Origin: Zunongwangia endophytica
Lineage (GTDB): Bacteria > Bacteroidota > Bacteroidia > Flavobacteriales > Flavobacteriaceae
NCBI RefSeq assembly: GCF_030409505.1
Contig: NZ_JAUFPZ010000002.1
Coordinates: 1,991,501 to 2,055,500, forward strand
DNA length: 64,000 nucleotides
Direction: 5' to 3'
The notes beneath the pieces are model-generated. The model ran no database searches. It was given only the letters and a program-made list of their open reading frames with translations, and was not told where the DNA came from. Shown one piece after another: positions 46,335 through 54,636 of the stretch. The first letter of the stretch is position 1. Each line of letters opens with the position of its first letter. The translations under genes and the position numbers were made by a program.

Positions 46335-47522
46335 TTAGTCTAAAATTTCAGTTACCTGACCAGCACCTACAGTTCTACCACCTTCACGGATAGCGAAACG
46401 TAGACCAACATTCATTGCAATTGGCTGAATAAGCTCTACATGAATTGTAAGGTTATCACCAGGCATTACCATTTCTACTCCTTCTGGAAGGTTAATTGTT
46501 CCAGTTACATCAGTTGTACGTACGTAAAACTGAGGACGGTAGTTATTATGAAATGGAGTGTGACGTCCACCTTCTTCTTTTTTAAGAATATAAACCTCTG
46601 CTTTAAATTTAGCGTGAGGAGTTACAGAACCTGGCTTAGTAATAACCATACCTCTAGAGATTTGAGTTTTCTCAATACCTCTTAATAGGATACCAACGTT
46701 ATCACCAGCTTCACCTCTATCAAGAATTTTACGGAACATTTCAACTCCAGTAATTGTAGAAGTTAATTTACCAGCTCCCATACCGATGATCTCTACAGGA
46801 TCTCCAGTGTTAGCAACACCAGTTTCGATACGTCCAGTTGCTACTGTACCACGACCTGTAATAGAGAATACATCTTCGATAGGTAAAAGGAAATCTTTAT
46901 CAACATCACGCTGAGGAAGTTCAATCCAGCTATCAACTGCTTCCATAAGGTCTAATACAGACTGAGTCCATTTATCATCACCTTCTAAAGCACCAAGAGC
47001 AGATCCAGAAATAACAGGACCATTATCACCATCATATTCATAGAAAGAAAGAAGATCTCTTACTTCCATTTCAACAAGCTCTAAAAGCTCTTCATCATCA
47101 ACAAGGTCAACTTTATTTAAGAATACAACGATTCTTGGGATACCAACCTGACGTCCAAGAAGTATGTGTTCACGAGTTTGTGGCATAGGACCATCAGTTG
47201 CAGCAACAACAAGGATAGCACCGTCCATCTGAGCAGCACCAGTTACCATGTTCTTTACATAATCGGCGTGACCAGGACAATCAACGTGAGCGTAGTGACG
47301 GTTTCCAGTCGCATACTCTACGTGAGAAGAGTTAATAGTAATACCTCTATCTTTTTCCTCAGGAGCGTTATCGATTTGATCGAAAGCTCTTGCTTCAGAA
47401 AATCCAGCGTCAGCCAAAACTTTAGTAATAGCTGCAGTTAAAGTAGTTTTTCCGTGATCTACGTGTCCAATCGTACCGATGTTAAGGTGCGGTTTGGAAC
47501 GATCATAAGTTTCCTTTGCCAT
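46335..47522 (-). CDS. tuf: Elongation factor Tu
   Basis: EF-Tu, 395 residues, delivers aminoacyl-tRNA to the ribosome. G1 [10 protein letters not shown], the switch I stretch [16 protein letters not shown]3 DCPGHADY, G4 NKVDL and a Ser-Ala-type G5 (SGSALGAL) are present, followed by the two beta-barrel domains, with [13 protein letters not shown] opening domain 3. It sits between tRNA-Thr(GGT) and tRNA-Trp. No Shine-Dalgarno precedes the ATG. Confidence 0.98.
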   Translation of the reverse strand: MAKETYDRSKPHLNIGTIGHVDHGKTTLTAAITKVLADAGFSEARAFDQIDNAPEEKDRGITINSSHVEYATGNRHYAHVDCPGHADYVKNMVTGAAQMDGAILVVAATDGPMPQTREHILLGRQVGIPRIVVFLNKVDLVDDEELLELVEMEVRDLLSFYEYDGDNGPVISGSALGALEGDDKWTQSVLDLMEAVDSWIELPQRDVDKDFLLPIEDVFSITGRGTVATGRIETGVANTGDPVEIIGMGAGKLTSTITGVEMFRKILDRGEAGDNVGILLRGIEKTQISRGMVITKPGSVTPHAKFKAEVYILKKEEGGRHTPFHNNYRPQFYVRTTDVTGTINLPEGVEMVMPGDNLTIHVELIQPIAMNVGLRFAIREGGRTVGAGQVTEILD

Positions 47523-47579
47523 AATTAATACTTATTTAATCTTAGTTATATATTAGTGTTCAATTTTATACTAAACCAG

Positions 47580-47651
47580 AGCCAACGACGAGAATTGAAC
47601 TCGTGACCTCTTCCTTACCAAGGAAACGCTCTACCCCTGAGCTACGTCGGC
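47580..47651 (-). tRNA. tRNA-Thr (anticodon GGT)
   Basis: Cloverleaf with acceptor GCCGACG/CGTTGGC (one G-U pair), a short D-loop, an anticodon arm with loop TTGGTAA giving GGT, and T-arm with AGTTCAATTCT. It reads ACC/ACU and differs from the two TGT-type threonine tRNAs in this window. Confidence 0.96.
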
Positions 47652-47746
47652 AAAAAAAGGGACAAGCCCAATTTCGCTAAACAACAAAAACCATAAGCCA
47701 TCATGTAGCTTACGGATATTGTTGAACTCGTATGATAATTTCTTAG

Positions 47747-47819
47747 AGCGAAAGACCGGGTTCGAACCGGCGACATTCAGCTTGGAAGGCTGACGCTCTA
47801 CCAACTGAGCTACTTTCGC
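47747..47819 (-). tRNA. tRNA-Gly (anticodon TCC)
   Basis: Cloverleaf with acceptor GCGAAAG/CTTTCGC, D-arm AGCTCAGTTGGTAGAGC, anticodon arm TCAGC-CTTCCAA-GCTGA with anticodon TCC, and T-arm with GGTTCGAACCC. Confidence 0.97.
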
Positions 47820-47855
47820 ATTTTAAAAAGAATTAAAATTCTTTGTTGGTTATTG

Positions 47856-47937
<82 letters not shown>

Positions 47938-48133
47938 TCAAAATTATCATACCATTATTTCATAGAACTACAACCCAAAAGGCAAAGCTTTATGATGGTA
48001 TCAAATCGGCTGCAAATTAAAGTAATTTATCAGCACCATCCAAAGCTTTTTTCAAAAATTTTTTGAAAAATTTTCAGCTCACTTACTTCCAATAAGTTAA
48101 GAAAACCAAAGCTTTCAGATTCAAAATTTCAAG

Positions 48134-48207
48134 AGCCGATGGAGGGACTCGAACCCACGACCTGCTGATTACAAATCAGCTGCTCTAGCCAGCTGAGCTA
48201 CATCGGC
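48134..48207 (-). tRNA. tRNA-Thr (anticodon TGT), second copy
   Basis: Identical over all 74 bases to the copy at 28092-28165. It heads the tRNA-Thr/Tyr/Gly/Thr-tuf cluster. A candidate promoter (48253-48260) and a terminator-like hairpin lie upstream. Confidence 0.97.
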
Positions 48208-48224
48208 AACATACTTTCTTTCAC

Positions 48225-48250
48225 AAAAAAGCCCGCTATTTCTAACGGAC
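48225..48250 (-). terminator. Terminator-like hairpin between hpf and the tRNA-tuf cluster
   Basis: An 8-bp stem (48231-48238 and 48243-48250, with two G-U pairs) closed by a GAAA tetraloop and followed on the minus strand by CTTTTTT. It probably ends the xerC-hpf transcript, but it also starts right at the expected initiation point of the promoter at 48253-48260. Confidence 0.7.
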
Positions 48251-48252
48251 TG

Positions 48253-48260
48253 CAAATGTA
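48253..48260 (-). promoter_or_regulatory. -7 promoter element ahead of the tRNA-tuf cluster
   Basis: TACATTTG on the minus strand, perfect consensus, followed by CAGTCC. Initiation would fall near 48249, at the foot of the hairpin. Confidence 0.55.
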
Positions 48261-48303
48261 TACAAATTATTCCTTTCTCAAAATAAAATTTGATTTTTTT
48301 TCA

Positions 48304-48606
48304 TCAAGCATATAATTTCGATTTCTCTTTTCTTTTAATCAATTGTCTTTGTAGAGAGTTAACACACTCATCCACACACCCTTCAAATTTTTTACAAGTC
48401 TTCTTCACCATTATTTCTTCTCCAGGAATACTTAAAAGAATTTCTGTAATTTTATTGGCTTTGTCGCTGGTATTTTGAACTTTTAAAAAAACGTCTGCAT
48501 AAACCACTTTGCTGTAATAATTCTCAAGTTTATCCATTTTCTTCTGAATAAAATCAATCAGCTTTTGATCTGCATTAAAGTTTACAGATTGCACATTTAC
48601 TTTCAT
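48304..48606 (-). CDS. hpf: Ribosome hibernation-promoting factor, short form (HPF/RaiA/YfiA family)
   Basis: A 100-residue protein with the beta-alpha-beta-beta-beta-alpha fold of the HPF/RaiA family, which binds the 30S decoding region to idle ribosomes in stress or stationary phase. Pattern: VNVQSVNFNADQKLIDFIQKK, then KLENYYSKVVYADVFLK, and a terminal helix with CVDECVNSLQRQLIKRKEK. It is the short form with no C-terminal dimerisation domain. It starts 33 bases after xerC on the same strand, in the conserved order rpsU-xerC-hpf. Confidence 0.92.
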   Translation of the reverse strand: MKVNVQSVNFNADQKLIDFIQKKMDKLENYYSKVVYADVFLKVQNTSDKANKITEILLSIPGEEIMVKKTCKKFEGCVDECVNSLQRQLIKRKEKSKLYA

Positions 48607-48639
48607 AACGTCAAAAATTTAATTAAACAAAAGGTTAAG

Positions 48640-49533
48640 CTAGTTCTTACTATTGCGAGGATGAGCTGTTTTATGAATGTTTTTAAGCTCTGCAATACTA
48701 TTATGAGTATAAACTTGTGTTGCAGCCAGGCTAGAGTGCCCTAACAATTCTTTTACAGCATTTAAATCTGCTCCCTGATTAAGTAAGTGCGTCGCAAAAG
48801 AGTGCCTAAGTATATGCGGACTCTTTTTTAACTTACCCGACGCCTTACTAAAATAGTTATTTATAATTCTATAAACAAGACTTTCACTCATTTTATCTCC
48901 CTTGGAGGAAACAAACAAATAATAATCCGCAGACACTTTCAATTGTTCATTCTCACGTTTTGCTAGGTAATATTCTATACTTTTAAAGACATATTTTAAT
49001 AACGGCACATATCGCTCCTTATTTCTTTTACCTAAAACTTTAATATTAAGTTGAGATGAATCCAAATCTGCTAGCTTGAGATTGATTAATTCGATACGCC
49101 TTAATCCTGTTGAGTAAAATAATTCTATGATTGCTTTATCTCTAGCACCTTCGAACGTATCGATATTTATACTTTCTAGTGCTTTTGTAATTTCTTTTTC
49201 TGAGAATGGAATCTGGACTTTCTTACCGGTTTTAAGCGGTTTATGCTTTTGAAGTGGAGAAACAACCACCTCTCCTACTTTCTGTAAAAATTTATAAAAA
49301 GATTTAACTGAAGAAATCTTACGATTTATGCTCCTGTTAGAAACACCGGCTTCAGATAGCGAAACAATCCAACTACGAATCTGAGAATAATTTATTTGCT
49401 GAAAATCACAGCCGTCGAATTCAGTTTCAATAAAATCCTGAAAGGAAAGTAAATCAGCTTCATAAGCTTTAATGGTATGAGCTGAATAATTCTTCTCTAA
49501 GAGAAGGTAGTCTTTAAACTGAATAATAGACAT
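48640..49533 (-). CDS. xerC: Tyrosine recombinase XerC-type
   Basis: A 297-residue tyrosine recombinase. Its SAM-like N-terminal core-binding domain (about 1-85) is followed by the catalytic domain with Arg145 (GLRRIEL), Lys169, His240 and Arg243 (HILRHSF), His266 (LLGHSS) and nucleophile Tyr275 (VYTH). XerC/D-type enzymes resolve chromosome dimers at dif. The start at 49533 is chosen because the -7 element at 49552-49559 lies inside the longer reading that begins at 49554. Its place between rpsU and hpf argues for the housekeeping enzyme, not a mobile-element integrase. Confidence 0.93.
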   Translation of the reverse strand: MSIIQFKDYLLLEKNYSAHTIKAYEADLLSFQDFIETEFDGCDFQQINYSQIRSWIVSLSEAGVSNRSINRKISSVKSFYKFLQKVGEVVVSPLQKHKPLKTGKKVQIPFSEKEITKALESINIDTFEGARDKAIIELFYSTGLRRIELINLKLADLDSSQLNIKVLGKRNKERYVPLLKYVFKSIEYYLAKRENEQLKVSADYYLFVSSKGDKMSESLVYRIINNYFSKASGKLKKSPHILRHSFATHLLNQGADLNAVKELLGHSSLAATQVYTHNSIAELKNIHKTAHPRNSKN

Positions 49534-49580
49534 AAAAAAACTGTTGATAAACAAAGTTAAGAAACTTAATTTACCAACAG
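49534..49580 (-). terminator. Probable rpsU terminator directly before the xerC start
   Basis: An imperfect 40-base palindrome (49541-49580; 15 pairs in blocks of 6, 4 and 5, with an AAGA loop), followed on the minus strand by seven T (49534-49540) and then the xerC ATG. The xerC -7 element lies inside the hairpin. Confidence 0.65.
49552..49559 (-). promoter_or_regulatory. -7 promoter element of xerC
   Basis: TAACTTTG on the minus strand, perfect consensus, 18 nt before the xerC ATG and inside the terminator-like palindrome. Confidence 0.65.
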
Positions 49581-49636
49581 TTAGATATTTTTACCAAAGA
49601 AGCAGGGCTTCAATGATTACATTCATACTTTAATAA

Positions 49637-49647
49637 GAAAGGAGATA
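49637..49647 (-). promoter_or_regulatory. Anti-Shine-Dalgarno-like sequence after the rpsU stop codon
   Basis: The minus strand reads TATCTCCTTTC immediately after the TAG stop. It can pair over 11 contiguous positions (nine Watson-Crick, two G-U) with the rpsU Shine-Dalgarno at 49848-49858, and CTCCTTTCT equals the usual end of Bacteroidota 16S rRNA. Confidence 0.45.
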
Positions 49648-49842
49648 CTAGATATCTTCTTCATCTCTAAGGTGCTGAATATATTGCGCTTTTTGCACTT
49701 GCGCCCTACGTTCTACAGACGGCTTTGTAAAATGCTGACGACTTCTTAGCTGTCGCATTGTTCCTGTCTTATCGAATTTACGCTTAAAACGCTTAAGCGC
49801 TCTATCAATGTTCTCTCCGTCTTTTACTGGTATTATTAACAT
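49648..49842 (-). CDS. rpsU: Small-subunit ribosomal protein bS21
   Basis: A 64-residue bS21 with the expected basic helix-rich sequence (IPVKDGENIDRALKRFKRKF, then RQLRSRQHFTKPSVERRAQ). In Bacteroidota ribosomes bS21 helps cover the 3' end of 16S rRNA and so hides the anti-Shine-Dalgarno. Its own gene here has a very strong Shine-Dalgarno, 7 nt from the ATG, in contrast to every other gene in the window. This fits feedback in which ribosomes lacking bS21 translate rpsU better. A promoter at 49875-49882 gives a leader of about 29 nt. Confidence 0.97.
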   Translation of the reverse strand: MLIIPVKDGENIDRALKRFKRKFDKTGTMRQLRSRQHFTKPSVERRAQVQKAQYIQHLRDEEDI

Positions 49843-49847
49843 AGATC

Positions 49848-49858
49848 CACCTCCTTTC
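49848..49858 (-). promoter_or_regulatory. Strong Shine-Dalgarno of rpsU
   Basis: GAAAGGAGGTG on the minus strand, fully complementary to the CACCUCCUUUC tail usual for 16S rRNA in this phylum. GGAGG lies 7 nt from the ATG. It is exceptional among the genes in this window, which generally lack such sites. Confidence 0.93.
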
Positions 49859-49874
49859 GTTGAAAATTAGGCTG

Positions 49875-49882
49875 CAAATATA
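49875..49882 (-). promoter_or_regulatory. -7 promoter element of rpsU
   Basis: TATATTTG on the minus strand, perfect consensus, followed by CAGCC. Initiation near 49871 leaves room for the Shine-Dalgarno in the leader. Confidence 0.7.
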
Positions 49883-49981
49883 ATCGAATTTTACTTACAA
49901 CCAACTAATATTTAATTATTATTCAAAAATTATAATTTGAATGAAATTTGCGTAATATGAACTACGCTTTCAATCATTATC

Positions 49982-51157
49982 TTAAGATTTAAAAACTTCT
50001 TTTACAGGCGCTTTATATTCTTTCTTATCAATCACCATTTTAGAAATTATCTCTCGTAAAATTTCAGAAGTACCTCCACCAATAGGTCCTAATCGACTAT
50101 CTCTAAACATTCTGGCCAAAGGATAATCTTCCATATAACCATAACCGCCTAGCATTTGTAAACTACCATAAATAACCTCATCAGCTATTTTGGTACTTAA
50201 CAACTTAGACATACTCGCTTCTTTAACAGGATACTCCCCATTACCTAATTTATAAGCGGTAGCATAATTAAACTCTTTAATTACAGTCACCTCGCTTACC
50301 ATATCTGCAATTTTATGTCTAAGCGCCTGAAATTCGTTGATCTTCCTTCCAAATGCTTCACGCTCATTCATGTAATCTATAGCGTAATCTAAAGCAAATT
50401 CAGCTCTTGCATGTGCGTTCACTCCCATAATTAAACGCTCCATAGCAAAATGTTGCATTATATAAGAGAACCCCTTATCCTCTTCTCCCAATAAATGATC
50501 TGCAGGAATCTCTACATTATCAAATGCGATTTCTCCTGTATCTGAAGCTTTCCAACCTAGTTTATTTAATTTAGAAGCAGAAACTCCTTTTGCATTTCTA
50601 TCAACAATAAAGATGCTCATCCCTTTACTCTTTAACTCCGGGCTTGTTTTAGCAGCGACAACTAAATAATCTGCATAAACTCCGTTTGTTATAAAGGTTT
50701 TTGAGCCATTCAATATGTAGGTATCGCCTTTCTTTTCTGCCGTAGTTCGCATACCTGCTACATCAGAGCCACCAAAAGGTTCACTAACACAAAGCGCTCC
50801 TATCATTTCACCATTTATACTTGGTATAAGATACTTCTCTTTTAAAGCGTCATTAGCTTCTATTTTAACGTGTGTCATTGCTAAATAAGCATGCGCCCAC
50901 ATAGCAGCTGCAAAACCACCTGAATTAATTTTCTGTAATTCTTCAAGAAAAATAATCGTATAGAATATATCAAGATTTAACCCACCGTATTCTTCCGGCT
51001 GATATAGGCCAAAATAACCCATCTCGCCAAATTTCTGCCAGATAAAACGATCAATAGTTCCAGTCTCCTCCCATTTATCGATGTGCGGAACTACTTCTTT
51101 CTGTAAAAAATCTCTAAAACTCTCTCTAAACAGAGCATGCTCTTCGTTAAAATACAT
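49982..51157 (-). CDS. Acyl-CoA dehydrogenase family protein
   Basis: A 391-residue FAD-dependent acyl-CoA dehydrogenase, which introduces the alpha-beta double bond in fatty-acid or amino-acid-derived acyl-CoA. Characteristic parts: the N-terminal helical domain, the FAD/substrate stretch CVSEPFGGSDVAGMRTTAEK, the middle beta domain with GSKTFITNGVYADY, and the C-terminal helical domain with QMLGGYGYMEDYPLARMFRD and IGGGTSEILREI. The ATG at 51157 is preferred (51166 adds three residues). Chain-length preference is not evident. No neighbouring beta-oxidation genes are in view. Confidence 0.92.
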   Translation of the reverse strand: MYFNEEHALFRESFRDFLQKEVVPHIDKWEETGTIDRFIWQKFGEMGYFGLYQPEEYGGLNLDIFYTIIFLEELQKINSGGFAAAMWAHAYLAMTHVKIEANDALKEKYLIPSINGEMIGALCVSEPFGGSDVAGMRTTAEKKGDTYILNGSKTFITNGVYADYLVVAAKTSPELKSKGMSIFIVDRNAKGVSASKLNKLGWKASDTGEIAFDNVEIPADHLLGEEDKGFSYIMQHFAMERLIMGVNAHARAEFALDYAIDYMNEREAFGRKINEFQALRHKIADMVSEVTVIKEFNYATAYKLGNGEYPVKEASMSKLLSTKIADEVIYGSLQMLGGYGYMEDYPLARMFRDSRLGPIGGGTSEILREIISKMVIDKKEYKAPVKEVFKS

Positions 51158-51290
51158 GGAATTCATTTAGTATACTATTGAAAAATCTTCGATATGATTC
51201 TATTAAAAACACCGCAAAAATATAGCCATTTTTAAAACTAGAATCTAAAACAAGCTTAAAATTAAGAACACAGTACTTTTTTACAATGTA

Positions 51291-52136
51291 TCAATTAAAA
51301 CTTAAATATAATTGAATTCTATCAATTTTATCCACTGGAAAGCCTTCTATTTTTATCAAATCTTCAACCGAATTTATTTTCTCATGTAAAATTCTATAGT
51401 TTACAAGCGCTCTGGCAAGTTCGTAATTTAAATAAGGTATTTCCGAAAGCTCAATCACAGTAACTTCGTTAATATTATGTTTGGAAAAATTCTGCGGAAT
51501 TTTCTTCATATGACTTTCAAGTTCTAGCCTGGTTTCGGATGTTAAGCCATAGACATCCTGAAGCTGAATAAAACTACGATAACCACCAATAAGCGTTCGA
51601 TATTTCACTAATCTCTTTCCAAGGCTCTCACCTATTCCCTTTACCTGCATAAGATCTACAGCAGTAGCGGTATTGATATCAATTTTTGTAAAGCTTGACT
51701 TTTTTGAAACGGAAGTAGCTTTTATCCAATCTGGAAATTTGAAATTCGGCGAGATACTGTTCAATAAACTATCAGAAACCTTAGTAACCTTTTGAAAATC
51801 TGAAGAAGAATTTATCCATTTTCCGGTTGCTCTATACTTCAAAAGTCGATCAATTTCCTCTACAGACATCCCTAAACGATAAGCCTTATAATCACTTAGA
51901 TAATTAGGGTTGAAAGGATAAATCGTATCCTTATTACCTTGGATGTTTTTTAAACTATCAAGTTTACTTTGAAAAGATTTTAATTCAATAGCTTCCTTTT
52001 CTGAAATACTTTCTTCTGAAGCGGAAAAAGGATCGCTATAATATATAATTTGAAGAAGAACAATAATTACTATTAAAACAAAAATCCCATTCCGTTCACT
52101 TTTATTGAAAACGAAATGGGATTTCCAGTATTTCAT
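51291..52136 (-). CDS. ComEA-type helix-hairpin-helix protein
   Basis: A 281-residue protein with an N-terminal membrane anchor (about 17-35) and repeated helix-hairpin-helix DNA-binding motifs: a first degenerate unit near 90-110, the clear IDINTATAVDLMQVKGIGESLGKRLVKYR-type unit starting near residue 152 (IDINTATAVDL), and further units toward the end (NINEVTVIELSEIPYLNYELA). ComEA-like proteins bind incoming DNA in natural transformation, but many Bacteroidota have such proteins with no proven role in uptake. It starts 16 bases after the AGCS symporter's stop, so they may share a transcript. Confidence 0.83.
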   Translation of the reverse strand: MKYWKSHFVFNKSERNGIFVLIVIIVLLQIIYYSDPFSASEESISEKEAIELKSFQSKLDSLKNIQGNKDTIYPFNPNYLSDYKAYRLGMSVEEIDRLLKYRATGKWINSSSDFQKVTKVSDSLLNSISPNFKFPDWIKATSVSKKSSFTKIDINTATAVDLMQVKGIGESLGKRLVKYRTLIGGYRSFIQLQDVYGLTSETRLELESHMKKIPQNFSKHNINEVTVIELSEIPYLNYELARALVNYRILHEKINSVEDLIKIEGFPVDKIDRIQLYLSFN

Positions 52137-52152
52137 AAATACTTTTATTTCA

Positions 52153-54237
52153 CTATTGCATAGTTGTCTTTGGCTTTCCGTCCTTAGTAAATAATTCTCC
52201 TGCTTTCAGCTTTCTGAAATATTCACGAAGATCTTCTCTAACTTCACCACTCATAATATAAAGACCAATGATATTAGGGAAAGACATCGATAAAATCATC
52301 ATATCAGAGAAATCAAGTACAGCACCAAGACTTATTGACGCTCCAATTACAACAAATACTAAAAAGAATACTTTATAAATAAGTTCTGATTTCGTGCTTT
52401 TTCCAAAAAGGAACGTCCAGGCTCTCATTCCGTAATAAGACCAAGAAATCATCGTTGAAAAAGCGAATAAGAACACTGCTACAGAAAGCACATAAGGGAA
52501 CCAGTCTATCACACTTGCAAAAGCATCTGATGTTAACTGCGTACCTCCTACGCCTTCAACCTCGTGCATTCCTGTAAATATTAGAACTAAAGCAGTTAAA
52601 GTACAAACCACAACCGTATCTATAAAAGGTTCTAATAAAGCTACAAAACCTTCAGAAGGTGGATTATTAGTTTTTACAACACTATGCGCAATAGCTGCAG
52701 AACCTACACCGGCCTCGTTAGAGAATGCTGCTCTTTGGAATCCTACAATAAGCACACCTATTACACCTCCTTTTAATGCAGAAGGGCTAAATGCACCATC
52801 CCAAATTGCATTAAATGCAGGCCCTATATTTTCTATATTAATTCCGATTACAACAAATGCACCTAAAATATACACTCCTGCCATTACTGGAACAATCTTA
52901 CCGGTTACGTTGGCAATACTGTTAATACCACCAATAATTACGATACCCACAAGTACAGCTAAGATAATCCCGAACCAAAATCCATTACCTTCTAACATAG
53001 GAAATTGTCCCGATAAAATTTCAAAGGATTGGTTAGCCTGGAACATGTTACCTCCACCAAAAGAAGCACCAACACCTAATATTGCAAAGAATCCGGCTAA
53101 AAATTTACCAAAACTCTTCATATTACGCTTTTCCAAACCGTAACGCAGGTAATTCATAGGTCCTCCAAAAACTCGGCCTTCAGAATTAATATGTCTATAT
53201 TTTACTCCCAGCGTACATTCCACAAATTTTGAAGACATCCCAAGTAAACCTGCAATAATCATCCAAAAAGTAGCTCCTGCTCCACCAAGTGAAACTGCTA
53301 CCGCTACACCGGCAATATTTCCAAGACCAACCGTAGCAGAAACTGCAGTTGCCAATGCCTGGAAATGCGTAATTGTACCAGGAGCATCAGGATCATCATA
53401 TTTACCACTCGCTAATTGAAATGAGTGTTTAAATCCTCTAATATTGATAAAGCCCATTCTAATGGTAAAGAATAAAGCTCCAAAAACTAACCATATTACA
53501 ATAAAAGGAATTGGATGCGTTTGAGGATCACCATTTGGATGCGTTAAGATAACCGGCTCATCATATTCGATTTGCGCTAAGAAATGCGCTCCAGTTTCAA
53601 TTAAATCTTCTGTTCTTTGATAATCATAAATTGTTCCGCCTTCTTTAACCAAATACTTCAGGTTACCAGATGCGCTGGCGTATACTGGTCTCTCAGGATT
53701 ATTAGTTGAAGTCACCACGGCAATTTGATCGCCTTTCTCTACATGAGTTCCTTCTTCTACCAGCCAATTTTTCAAAACAAATTTATCCTGAACTTCGGCT
53801 GTCCAACCCGGAGTTTCAACATTTTTGGAATCTGCGTAAACAATAGGATCGTATACTCCTATAGCTGCAAAAGGATCCCAAAAAAGAACAGCGGTTAAAC
53901 CTTGAACCGCTGGAGTAAAAACGCCATTAAAATTTTCTGTAATTGCCTCTGCTTGAACTTTCGCCTCAACAGTTTTAGAATTACCATTACTATCCTGAAC
54001 AACTACCATATAAGGAACACCTTCGGTAAGTCCTTCAGCTTTCGAGGAACTTAATGGAGTGTCTTTATCAGACCACTTGTATGTGTAAGGTGGAGTTCCT
54101 CCAGTTACTTCAACGTCTATAAAACCGTCGTTAATTTTATTTGAGGGGTTCCCGACTTTGGTATTTACTTCCAGCTCTTGCGCCTGAAGTAGTGCTATGG
54201 GGAGTAGCAATAACATTGAAAGTAAGTACTTTCTCAT
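52153..54237 (-). CDS. AGCS-type sodium:amino-acid symporter with N-terminal SprB-like and biotinyl/lipoyl-like domains
   Basis: A 694-residue fusion. Residues 1-20 are a signal peptide; about 21-100 resemble a SprB/PKD-like beta repeat ([17 protein letters not shown]); about 105-135 form a hydrophobic FWDPF-containing linker; about 145-228 look like a biotinyl/lipoyl fold ([16 protein letters not shown], then [17 protein letters not shown]) without the usual modified-lysine motif; from about 243 on follows a standard AGCS transporter with [19 protein letters not shown] and [17 protein letters not shown]. The transporter part would import alanine or glycine with sodium. A close paralogue lies at 57047-59140. 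The extracytoplasmic part has no known function. Confidence 0.88.
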   Translation of the reverse strand: MRKYLLSMLLLLPIALLQAQELEVNTKVGNPSNKINDGFIDVEVTGGTPPYTYKWSDKDTPLSSSKAEGLTEGVPYMVVVQDSNGNSKTVEAKVQAEAITENFNGVFTPAVQGLTAVLFWDPFAAIGVYDPIVYADSKNVETPGWTAEVQDKFVLKNWLVEEGTHVEKGDQIAVVTSTNNPERPVYASASGNLKYLVKEGGTIYDYQRTEDLIETGAHFLAQIEYDEPVILTHPNGDPQTHPIPFIVIWLVFGALFFTIRMGFINIRGFKHSFQLASGKYDDPDAPGTITHFQALATAVSATVGLGNIAGVAVAVSLGGAGATFWMIIAGLLGMSSKFVECTLGVKYRHINSEGRVFGGPMNYLRYGLEKRNMKSFGKFLAGFFAILGVGASFGGGNMFQANQSFEILSGQFPMLEGNGFWFGIILAVLVGIVIIGGINSIANVTGKIVPVMAGVYILGAFVVIGINIENIGPAFNAIWDGAFSPSALKGGVIGVLIVGFQRAAFSNEAGVGSAAIAHSVVKTNNPPSEGFVALLEPFIDTVVVCTLTALVLIFTGMHEVEGVGGTQLTSDAFASVIDWFPYVLSVAVFLFAFSTMISWSYYGMRAWTFLFGKSTKSELIYKVFFLVFVVIGASISLGAVLDFSDMMILSMSFPNIIGLYIMSGEVREDLREYFRKLKAGELFTKDGKPKTTMQ

Positions 54238-54392
54238 ATTAAGATTAGTGTTTAGTTTAGATTTAAATTTCCGCCCAGCAAGATGCTAAAAAATTAGGCT
54301 ATTTCAAATTTTAAGTCGTTAAAATGTCAAGGTTTTGTTAATGAAACTTCAAATAATCATCAACACACCCCGTAATTTAATGGGGAAACATA

Positions 54393-54620
54393 TTAAAGAT
54401 CGAAAACCGAAGTACGCTTGGTATACACTAGATCTTTAAGCCTTAACCAGAACGCAAGTGTTAAGTAAACTGCAAAACCTATCCCGAAGGTAAAAAAGGT
54501 TACATATATAAAAAACAGCCTAACACTTTTTGCCCGCATGCCAATTTTATCGGCTAAACGAGAGGAAACGTAAAATCCATTACGTTCTAGATAATATCGC
54601 AAATTGTAAATATTCTTCAT
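54393..54620 (-). CDS. PspC-like small membrane protein
   Basis: A 75-residue protein from the ATG at 54620 (a GTG lies just before it). The pattern of a short basic lead, an RLADKIGM-type segment, VRLFFIY and a hydrophobic helix matches the PspC domain, found in phage-shock regulators and many small envelope proteins. One long or two short membrane segments lie at about 33-62. It follows the DUF2851 gene by 16 bases. Whether it takes part in an envelope-stress response is unknown. Confidence 0.75.
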   Translation of the reverse strand: MKNIYNLRYYLERNGFYVSSRLADKIGMRAKSVRLFFIYVTFFTFGIGFAVYLTLAFWLRLKDLVYTKRTSVFDL

Positions 54621-54636
54621 CACACCCCAAATATAA

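Noticed and set aside
48047..48074. AT-only palindrome between tRNA-Tyr and tRNA-Thr
   Set aside because: It consists almost only of A and T runs with one C and one G, which arise easily by chance in this composition; no function can be argued.
48640..49533. Integrase of a mobile element next to a tRNA gene
   Set aside because: The tyrosine recombinase sits in the conserved rpsU-xerC-hpf order, and there are no attachment-site repeats, phage or transfer genes nearby.
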